Of a stretch of 64,000 nucleotides of DNA, positions 33,301 to 42,000 are shown piece after piece. The notes under the pieces are model-generated. The model worked only from the letters and a program-made list of their open reading frames with translations, was not told the DNA's origin and ran no database searches. Made by a program: the position numbers and the translations under genes. Source of the DNA: Tribonema minus (Eukaryota; Sar; Xanthophyceae; Tribonematales; Tribonemataceae); NCBI GenBank assembly GCA_017506865.1, contig JAFCMP010000124.1, forward strand, positions 558,001-622,000. Reading direction: 5' to 3'. The stretch's first letter is position 1. Every line of letters starts with the position of its first letter.

Positions 33301-36300
33301 TTCTGCGCAGCACCCGCGCCGGACCACATCTAGCCCTTAACCTTATCCTAGCCCTGCCCCTAACCCCAACCCTACTTCTAGCTGACAACACCCCAGCCCA
33401 CTGCACCTGCAGGTAGCGCGCAATAGCGGATCATGCCTGAGCTGACTCCTCCGCACGCGCTGCCGCCTCCAGCCCTGATCCTAATTCTAACCCTCTAGCC
33501 CTAGCCCTAGTCCTAGTCCTAACGTCACTGGCACCGCACATGCAGATTGTGCGCCACGGCCGTGATGTGCCCCAAGCTGGCTGCACAACACGCGCCCCCG
33601 CCTCTCCAGCCCTAACCCTAACCTTGACCCTCTAACCCTAGCCCTAGCCCTAGTCCTAGCCCTAATGTAACCGCCACGGCACCTGCAGGTTGTGCGCCAC
33701 GGCCGTGATGTGCCCGAGCTGACCCCTCAGCAAGTGCCACCGCCTCTCCCGCCCGAACCCTGACTCCACTCCCAGCCCTGGCCCTAATGCCCTTCCTAAC
33801 CCTCACCCTAACCCTAAAATCATTGACACCACACCTGCAGGTTGTGCGCCACGGCCGTGATGTGCCCGAGCTGACCCCGCAACACGCGCCGCCGCCGCTG
33901 CAGCTCCACAACGACCGTCTCCGCCAGCGCCACGAGGTTCGCCTTGTCCGCGACTCCAAACGCCCCCGCCTCATGAGGCGCGGTGTCTAGTAGGCACAGC
34001 GCCCCCAGCTTTACCCCCTCCAGGATGAGCGGCGCCCCCGCGTAGAAGCGCAGGTGAGGGGGGCCCGTGACGATGGGGCTGTGGCGGAAGCGTCGGTCGC
34101 GCAGCGCGTCGGGCACGACCACGACATCGGGGGCGCCTGTGTTGGGGGGGGGGAGGGGGGGTTGTGAGACGGGGGGGGGGGGGGGGGAAGTTCACCCACT
34201 GGGGGGCCTCACAGGTCATGTGCGAGTTCAAGTTGGCAACTTCACGTGCTGGTCGCGCAGCGCGTCGGGCACCACTACGACGTCCTTACTTGCGTTCACC
34301 TTGAACCCAACCCTCTGCGTGAGGAATGCGCACGTGCAGAAGGACGTATAGCATGGCATCTCGACCACGCTCAGCCCTGCGCGCACCTTGAACCACTGCC
34401 CTACATAACCCTGATGCTCCCCCTGACCCCAGCTCTGCCCCTATCACTTCTACAGCTCCTTATCTGCGAGGAACGTGTATGCGCAGAAGGACGTGTCGCG
34501 CGGGGTCTCAGCAACGCTCAGCCCCGCGCGCGCCTTGAACATGACCCTCACTCTCACTCCAAGGCTACCCCTAATCCTGCGCCTAACCCTATAGCCTTCA
34601 GGTGGACAACCCTGACCCTGACAGTACCTTTACTCACCAGAGAGGAATGTGTATGCGCAAAAAGAAGTGTCGCGCAGCGTCTTAGCAAAGCTCAGCTCCG
34701 CGCGCGCCTTGAATCACTGCCCTAACCCTACCCCGTACCCTGACCCCAACTCTACCTCACTTACAAAAACACCTTGCCTGTGAGGAACGTGTACGCGCAA
34801 AAGGATGTGGCGCGCGGCGTCTCAGCAACACTCAGCCCCGCGCGCGCCTTTAACGTAAAAGTTACTCTAATCTTTATGCCACTTCTAATCCTGCATCTTA
34901 CCCTAACCCTATCCCTGACTCTACCCCTAGAGCTCATCACCTGTGAGGAACGTGTACGCGCAGAAGGAAGTGTCGCGCGGCGTCTCAGCAACGCTCAGCC
35001 CCGCGCGCGCCTTGAACCACTGCCGCTCCGCGTCCACGAGCGAGATAAGGCAGATGGGCACGCGGAACAGGCGCGCGGCAAGGCGCGTGATGCGATCGAA
35101 CGACTCTTCTGCATCGCTGTCCACCACCTGAAGGCTGCGCAGCAGCGGTGTTGACAGCGGTGGCAACAGGGGGGGCCCGCTGTTAGTGTTGCCAGCACAT
35201 GCCTTTCAAGAGGCGGGCGCACAGTGTTGTGATGTCTGATGCTTAAGTATGACAGGGGTGTGGAACAGGCGCGCGACGAGGCGCGTGACGCGGTCAGAAG
35301 ACTCCTCGGCGTCGCTGGCCACCGCCTGCAGGCTGCGCAGCAAGAGCAGCAGAGGCGTTGGAGGACGCCGCGGCGGAAGCAGGGTGAGCGGACTGATGGC
35401 AGTACGCCAGGGGTGTTGTACAAAAGGGGCAATTTGTAGTGAGGGCATGAGTGCGGCGAGGCGCGTAACGCGGTCAAACGACTTTTCTGCGTTGCTGTGC
35501 ACCACCTGAAGGCTGCAGCGGCGGCAGCACAGTGAAGCCGCTGTGAGTGACGCCTGCAGTATCCATCCACGAAGCGCTTTTGGAGTCCCAGCGCGGTGGT
35601 GTCTAATTTATGTATTTGGTGTCTAATTTATATATAATTTAGGGTATGAAATGGGTGTGAAGTCAGGGTAGCGGGTGTCGTGCTTAGCGTTGGGGTAAGG
35701 TTAGCTTAGGCGTAGCGCGGTCAAACGACTCCAGCGCGTCGCCGTCCACGACCTGAAGGCTGTACATTCAGCGCGTGCAGTGGCGGCGCAATGAAGCGGT
35801 GGCCAGTAAATGCAGTTTCGGCTCGCAGTGTTGTGCTGTCGGATGGTGTAACATGACAGCGGTGTTAAGTTGGGGCATCGGGGTTGTGCAGAATGAAAAC
35901 GAATCAAAAGATCGTAGAGCTCTAGGTGACAAGGGATGGTTAGCCGCAAGTGCCTTCCACCAATAACCGTGGTCGCCGCTGCTGCAGCAATTGGCCACAG
36001 AATTTGAAGTGGTTGTGAGACTGCTCTGCATTGCCGTCCACCACCTGGAGGCTGCTCAACTTGGACAGCAGGGGCATCGGCGATGGTGGCGGCAAAGGGG
36101 CGAGCCGACTGTTGGCAACACGCCAACCAGGAACATTGTGCACGTGAAGTGAGGGCATCGATGCAGCGGGGCGTCATGTTATTAAACAACTCCCTCCACG
36201 TCGCTGTCCACCACCTGAAGGCTGTACAGTCAGCGCATGCAGTGGCGGCGGCACAGTAAAGCCGCTGTCAGTATTTGCCAGCAGTACCTGGCACAGGGCC

Positions 36301-37083
36301 CCAGAATTATAGTTCAGCATACAACAAAGCTCTAAAGAGCTGTTTTAGTGACCAAGGCATGGCGCCTCCACTCGGCAGCACAGGCATGCAGGTGTCATGT
36401 GTCCGCTTACGTCGGACAACTTTGTACAAGCAAACAGCGCGACCATTTCCAGCATGCTACTGCCTGTAGCGTGGAGCCATGAATGCAGTGTGATTCAGCA
36501 AACACAGGCATGTACTTTTCACCCCCGCATTCAGGACTGAACTGGTGCCAACACGTTGCTGAGCTTCTTGAAGTGCTTGCGAAGTAATATGGCCAAAGCA
36601 TGTTCCAATCTCTTGTAAGTTGCACATGCAGCACAAGTCGAAGCTGCAGTCTGTGTCGTCGACTGCACGGCTCAGCTCGCCAGCTGGACTGGAGCGCGTC
36701 TCGTGTAGGTAGCTTGGATGACTCATTGACTTGAGTAGGTTGACGAGGCTGCCAAGAACTTGACGTCCGCAATCAGCAGCAAGCACGCGTACCCGCAGGT
36801 CATTCGACGACACAAACAAAGGGCTGGCCTTGCCTGTGCATGATCAGAGCTGTCGCAAACGGGTCGCACGACGGCGATTGCATACATCGTCAAAAGGGTA
36901 CCTGTGCAAGAGCAACAGCCGCTGAGCCTCGTTGTGAGGCTTTGGCGCGCCATAGTGTACACCCTCAGTCCAATTGCTGTCGCCAGCTGCGCCAATGTAC
37001 CTCGTAGCCATCCCCTCTGTCGTCGCCGTTGTTAGGTATGCTGCATTGCGGTCACCTGCTGCGCCGAGGTACTCCGTTGCCAT
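27619..37083 (-). CDS. GAF-domain histidine kinase with a giant low-complexity insert in the ATPase domain, 6 exons
   Basis: Exons 37083-36886, 35127-34941, 34136-33835, 32452-32316, 30601-30261 and 29645-27619 join in phase to 1063 residues. Residues about 40-220 form a GAF domain (NEAQRLLLLHRY, SFDRITRLAARLF, PICLISLVDAERQWFKA, RFYAGAPL, LGALCLLDTAP). The H-box spans an exon junction: AHNL plus Q|VPLACFES, with His about 226 followed by Asn rather than the usual Glu or Asp. Exon 5 has the N-box LLDLLTNACRF; exon 6 has G1 (DTGTGI, 393-397 region) and G2 (GVGLGL, 419-424). About 560 residues of Ser/Gly/Ala/Cys-rich sequence then separate G2 from the final strand SVFWLEF (near 1035). There is no receiver domain, so a separate response regulator or the neighbouring hybrid kinase could accept the phosphate. 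An ATG at 37011 is an alternative start. Confidence 0.85.
27900..29480 (-). repeat. GCN-type low-complexity DNA inside the GAF kinase CDS
   Basis: About 1.6 kb of degenerate GCN/AGC/GGC triplets, encoding Ser-Gly-Ala-Cys-rich protein on the minus strand. Both strands stay open over hundreds of codons here, which produces large spurious frames. Similar DNA occurs in the hybrid kinase linker (about 12860-13650) and in the retrotransposon (about 53190-54060). Confidence 0.85.
29761..29870. repeat. GT microsatellite, G-run and TTAGGG-like tract in a GAF kinase intron
   Basis: A TG repeat runs into a 14-bp G-run and then into degenerate GGTTAGGG units up to about 29860, between exons 30601-30261 and 29645-27619. 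Confidence 0.8.
30680..31390 (-). repeat. Five-copy array of the N-box exon head, 136-195 bp period
   Basis: The acceptor and first codons of exon 30601-30261 (HMRHSEAAAALSPPPRI) recur near 30700, 30836, 31031, 31176 and 31338. Each unit includes a C-rich tract (G-run on the plus strand) and a CATTACNTGTNTCNCTGAT-like block from the intron. Confidence 0.9.
31455..32170 (-). repeat. Five-copy array of the dimerization-helix exon tail
   Basis: The end of exon 32452-32316 (TTLDAMKWTIDKAL) recurs near 32127, 31989, 31817, 31604 and 31461, after the real copy near 32330. Copies decay with distance, but the DAMKWTID core stays recognisable in most. Confidence 0.9.
32820..33825 (-). repeat. Junction array of the H-box exon tail interleaved with CCCTAA repeats
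   Basis: The junction encoding GHITAVAHNLQ then GTGTGG recurs near 33681, 33539, 33405 and 33261 (real 33834; spacing 153, 142, 134, 144 bp), with traces near 33125 and 32986. CCCTAACCC-type telomeric tracts occupy the intron part of almost every unit. Confidence 0.9.
34270..34815 (-). repeat. Four-copy array of the GAF exon 2 tail, 140-174 bp period
   Basis: The junction encoding SVAETPRDTSFCAYTFLT recurs near 34778, 34638, 34464 and 34315 (real 34941). The AETPRxTSFCAYTFL reading is largely kept in the nearer copies. CCCTAA-like and CCCTGACCC tracts separate the units. Confidence 0.9.
35300..36230 (-). repeat. Five-copy array of the GAF exon 2 head
   Basis: The acceptor and first 50-70 bp of exon 35127-34941 (VVDSDAEESFDRITRLAARL) recur near 35319, 35499, 35745, 36038 and 36206. 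Copies read as VASDAEESSDRVTRL and HSNAEKSFDRVTRL, which shows coding-derived sequence accumulating substitutions. Confidence 0.9.
35890..35970 (+). repeat. Dispersed repeat, copy 3
   Basis: Near-perfect match to copy 1 in opposite orientation, embedded between two exon-head copies in the first GAF kinase intron. Confidence 0.75.
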
Positions 37084-37089
37084 CCCCCC

Positions 37090-38465
37090 CTCTGCCGCCG
37101 CCGTTGTTGGTGTGCTGCATGCTAGTTTCCGCAACCTGGAGCGTTGCAATAACGAGGTACATCGCCCCTCAAGAGTGCTCAATTACCTTCGTACGCGGCA
37201 TCACCTCCATCCAGCCAATGCCATTCAACAGCGAAAAACGGTTTCATCCGAAGTCTTTTTTTATCATCGGCAACTGCAAATGGTGCATTGAAAGAGATAG
37301 GGGGGGAGGAGGCAATTGCATGTGCCACTACTTGGCCCACTAGTCATGCATGTATATCGTGCTGAGGTTATTGCCAAAGTTGTTGAGAGTGAGCTTTTAA
37401 AATCTAAGAGCTGTGATAGTCACTGTCAGGGCTCTGGGAAATGCACGTATGGACTTGTATTTATAAAGGCCCAAGGGAGGCCGGGTTGCCTATGCAATCG
37501 AAAAGCTTGCGTCAACGCAGCAGCCTAGTCTGCGCTGTGCCCTAGGAGTTTGGATACCGGCGCCGCAATGCACTGACCGTGCTTGCTTTCTGTCTGACAA
37601 CTTGTGGCTGTCTGCTTCGACTTTTTCCTGCATGCTGGTGCAATTCAAATGGCAAATATACAGTAGTTTTCTTCTATCAACCCAGTCGTAAACCCCCAGC
37701 CCGAGTCAATATTAGTACTTGGCGTTTTACATACAACTTGTTGAACTGGCATACTTCAAGATGATACTTGCCATGGCAGTGGCAGTGGTTGTGAGGGGTG
37801 ATATGCATGGGAGTGTCAATATACGGTGATGTTCTTGGAGAAGCCCATGAAATAAAGGAAGAAAACAAAAGATGTTTCGCGTACAATAACACGCATGGAC
37901 TGCCTGCACCATTGAAAAAGCACTGCAATTGCGATCGCCACTCAGGCTCAGGCTGTAGCCAACCTGGCAGCTGGAACATCTGAGGGTGCACGTGACTGCA
38001 TTACTAGGACGTAGCGTCCAACAGTCATCTTAAAGTCAGGCTGCAGGGCGACGCCGCAGCGCTAAGCGAGCTGCTTCACCGTCACCGAGACAGATGCATC
38101 CAAATAACATCGGTCTTCACGTTTCTCCCAGATGCCCTAAAAAAATGCAAGGCTTCATCGCATGGATACGTACTTAATGTCGAACATGGAGGTTTGTCGA
38201 ACACGAGAACTTGCAGATGGTGTACGGCTTGCCACAGTACAGTCTGCAAGGGCACAATCGTGCCCTTCTCGGCAAGGCAAGGCAAGTTGGGCAGGGCTGT
38301 GATTGCTTCCAGAAGCGCGCCATCTGGCCATCACTCACGCCTGGGATAAAAAACCGGCACATCCTGAAAAAAGGCGAGGCGGACAGATTGAAAACTAGAA
38401 CATAAACTCACTGCAGGAACACACAGTGCCCGGTGCAGCAGACAGGGGGTGTGTCTGTCGTCTGT
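37090..38465. other. Intergenic stretch upstream of the GAF kinase
   Basis: Probable promoter region of the GAF kinase at its left end. The sequence just before the first exon contains an imperfect repeat of the N-terminal coding segment (MATEYLGAAGDRN and MATRYIGAAGDSN, about 36960-37083). The rest shows only short frames and no recognised element. Confidence 0.4.
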
Positions 38466-38470
38466 GTTGT

Positions 38471-38865
38471 TTATTGTGTTCTACGAGCGTGGGCGGGCCG
38501 TACTCGCGCGCGAAGCAGCAGAGCAGGAGCTGATTCCTGCGTTTTTTCACACCAAGCACAGCAAGCATGCAGCCACGGTGTGCTAGCAGCATCAAGTGCG
38601 GCCTGCCGTGCTTCTGTCCAGCAGGCCCATTTCCGAAAAGCACACAGTGCTATGGCTGCAGCGAGCCGGCGCCTGCTGTCGTTGTGGAGGATGCGTGCAC
38701 TCTCTTCCCGGTCCGCCAGCAGTACTGCCACCAACAACGGCCAGGGTTCCAGGAGCTGCCGCTACTCTACAGGCAGCCAGCTGCATCAGGGCCTGGCTTT
38801 GCGCTGGCGGGGCGTGTGGAGCACATTTTTATGATCACTTACCTCAGGTGCGGACTTTCTCAATT
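38471..38865 (-). CDS. Two 3' exons of an unrecognised small gene
   Basis: An exon ending at about 38849 (reading GLELKLRKSAPE) is followed by a strong GTAAGTGATC donor. An intron of roughly 85 bp ends at a GCGGCAG acceptor near 38760. The last exon encodes about 96 residues of charged, helix-like sequence (VLLADREESARILHNDS, AFRKWACWTEARQAALDAA). Its TAA stop overlaps an AATAAA, which supports a transcript end. Phase is continuous across the intron. No family is recognised; the Trp/Arg spacing loosely recalls calmodulin- or centrin-binding helices, but that is weak. Confidence 0.4.
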
Positions 38866-39099
38866 TGAGTTCCAACCCACCACACCTACTATCATATCAC
38901 CATGCCACGTAGAAGGTCCTTTAGATGACCACGCTCCCACAGCGCGAGTCCCGCGATGGCCATAGTTGCGGGCTTCCACCACGGCTGTACACATTAGATG
39001 GTCACTTCCGTCGTCGCGCCTATTACGACACGTCGGTGATTTTATGAGCGAGCTCATGTTGGCTGCGCGCTTCGTCTGCTCCTGTTTGATTCTGCACAG

Positions 39100-42000
39100 G
39101 GACTTGCATGACTTCGCTCCTCTGGCTCCGAAAACTGCGATGGTGCATGGCCTGCTGGAGGTACGTGTCGCTGCATGGCCGGTAAAGTCTTGTTGTACAA
39201 CAGGGAGGTCAAAATCACACCACCTCATTATTCTATTGCTAACAAGAGGTCAACACAGCTCTTCGTTTGATGGGAGGTCTAGCAATGGTACATTCATATG
39301 TGTCACCACCACATGCAACAGGTCTTTTTTTTTGGGATTGCAAGCTTGAACTTGAACTAGCACTTATTTGGGGACAGAAGCGCAATTGCTTCACCAATGG
39401 CTGTGCTCGCCAGCATGGCACTGCAACCAAAACTCAGTTAACGCTATCGGGGACGCACCGTGGTTGAATGGCAAGCAGTATAGATCGATGGTAAGTTAAA
39501 GGTTTAGCCTGACCCCCCCCTCCCCCCCCCGCCCCCCCCGCGCCTGGTGACGGTCAGACATAGTGCACCTCTTCATTACTGGTTCACGACACATCCTTCA
39601 GCGTGCTGACACCTTGCATATCACTGTTACAGCGCGAGGGACGCCAGCACCGATAACATTGAAAGACAAACGCCAATGACTACATAATAGACTAGGGAGC
39701 CTTGTGGCTCAGCAATGGCCGCTGATCACATGCGCAAGCTGAGCACTGCCTTGCCGGAATAAACTCACGGGCCCTAGCTGTGCCACTGCGGATGTGATCT
39801 ACAGCTGTGCGCCGCTGCCGCCCCCGTTTTTGGTAGCCAGGTGCAGGTAGAATGGCCAACAGCCGTGTGGTGTGCACAAGTCATGTGCAGTATGCATTGG
39901 CGGCAGTGTACTGTTGTGGGCAGGGTCAGGGTAAGCGTGCGGAGGGAGCCGGGGCCATCATCATTGATTGAGCGGGTGGCCCTTGCAGCAGGTGTTCAGC
40001 ATTTGGCGCAAGCGGCTACAGTACACCCGCCACAGAGCTTGATGCACTTCTCAAGCATCAACGTGAACGTCTCATCTGCAGTCCGTGTGCGTCTCACTCT
40101 GCCAGCAGGGGGGCGCACGTCCCCCAAAGGTGACGCTCCATTCTGTGAGATGCGCACCTACAGTGCGTGAGTGCTTGCAACAACAGGATGTATACGTCCA
40201 CGCGTGCACTGCTCAGCACGGCCAGGACGTCGCTTGCAGAGCAAGTGCAAATGCCGCCACGTTGCAGCGAGCTGGTTGTGCTCTGCGCCTTTCCAGCCTG
40301 ATTACGCCTTCGTATCTACCATGGCTTGCACCGCACGCATCAGTGGGCTCTAGACTCCAACGGGCACTAACCTTTAAAAGTGCACCCATACCCATCGTAC
40401 CCATGAGTCGCGCGATGTGAGCGCCGCACTTTGCTGCGACACGCCCACCGCCGCCGCGACTGTGGCACATGCAGATGCGCGCGAACGCACGCACGCGGCC
40501 TGCAATTCATGCTGGCTCGCGATTCAAGGGCAAGGGAAAGCCTCCACTTTCTGGTGCTGTTGAGCACTGACTCGGCCAAACTTCAATGTGCACGCAAGGA
40601 ACAGCCCACTTGTTGTGCAGTTGAGCGCTGTGACAGAGCCGAACGTCTCGCCCACCCGCGCGCGCGCCGCGCAATACTACATTCATGGAAAGACGATTAG
40701 TATTATTTTTGATATTCATCATTTCATCAATTTAACACATGTGCAGGCCACGGGCTACCTCTGCCCGAGCCGCACGGTGTCGCTGCCGTACGAGCCTGCG
40801 GGCTGCTCGGCGAGCGCCGCCGTGTTTTGGAGCACGGTGGGGCTGGGCAGCTTCCTGTGCGGCGCGGCGCGCGCGGTCACGGAGCGCTACGCGGCGTTTG
40901 CGGCGCGCGCGCTGCGGGCGTGCTTCGACGAGCCGGATACGCAGGTGCGCATTGAATATCTGCACGTGAGGTCAAGTTGAAGACGAAGAGCTCAAGTTTA
41001 AGCTGGTTGGTACGGTGACGGAGCGCTACGCGGCGTGCGCGGCGCGCGCGCTGCGGCCGTGCTTCGACGAGCCGGATACGCAGGTGCGCAATGTTGAAGT
41101 TGAAGTGTCTGGAGAAGTTAAGTTGAAGAAGTTGGCGTTCGCGGCGCGCGCGCTACGGGCGTGCTTCGACGGACACGCAGGTGCGCGGTGTATGTGCATG
41201 AGTTGAAATCAAAGGTGTACATGGCGCTCGCCGAGGGCGTGCTTCGACGAGCCGGACACTCAGGTGCGCATTTGAATGTATGCGCGTTGAGTTGAAGTTG
41301 AAGGAGAACTGAAGCTGGCACGCGCGCGCCGGGTGTGCTTCGATGAGCCGGATCAGCAGGTGCGCAGTGAATATATGCACATTGAGTGCAAGTTGAAGTT
41401 GTTGAAGAAGTTGGCGGGAGCGGCGCGCGCGCTGAGGGCGTGCTTCGACGAGCCGGACACGCAGGTGCGCGATGAATATATGCGCTTGAGGTTGCAGCTG
41501 AAGTTTAAGAAAATGTGTTCAAAGTTTGGCGTTTTGTGGCACGGGCATTCTGGGCATGCTTTGATGAACTGGGCACGCAGGTGCGCGATTTACGCGGCCT
41601 AAATGAAGTTGGAGATGAAGTGTCTAAAACTTGGCGTGTGTGGCGCGGGCGTTCGGGCGTGCTTTGACAAACCGGCTACACAGGTGCGCATATTGCAAAG
41701 AACACTCAAGTTGCAGTTATAGATGAAGCTGGCGTTTGTGGCGCACTTGTTGTTTTAATTTAGAAGGGCCTGGTTCGACGAGGCAGATACTCAGGTGCGC
41801 GTGAACGCACATGCGCTGAAAGTGAATTTCAGGTTGAAGAAGGCGTTCGTGGTGCGTCAAGGGCATGCTTCCATTAGTCCGATACTCAGGAGCGCCGGGC
41901 AGACGGGGCATGCAACTTGCACTTTATGTTGAAGTTGGCATTCTCAGAGCATGCGTTCCGATGAACCAGACGTCCAGTTGAAGCACGCATTGCGCCTCGG

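Noticed and set aside
33405..33900. Regular CAGGT-containing repeats as a CRISPR array
   Set aside because: Repeats are diverged copies of a coding exon edge in a eukaryotic intron, with no uniform repeat and spacer structure.
10518..37083. Both kinases as one giant gene
   Set aside because: Each has its own complete H-box and ATPase domain, the GAF kinase frame reaches a stop at 27619, and the hybrid kinase has a plausible first exon at 25186.
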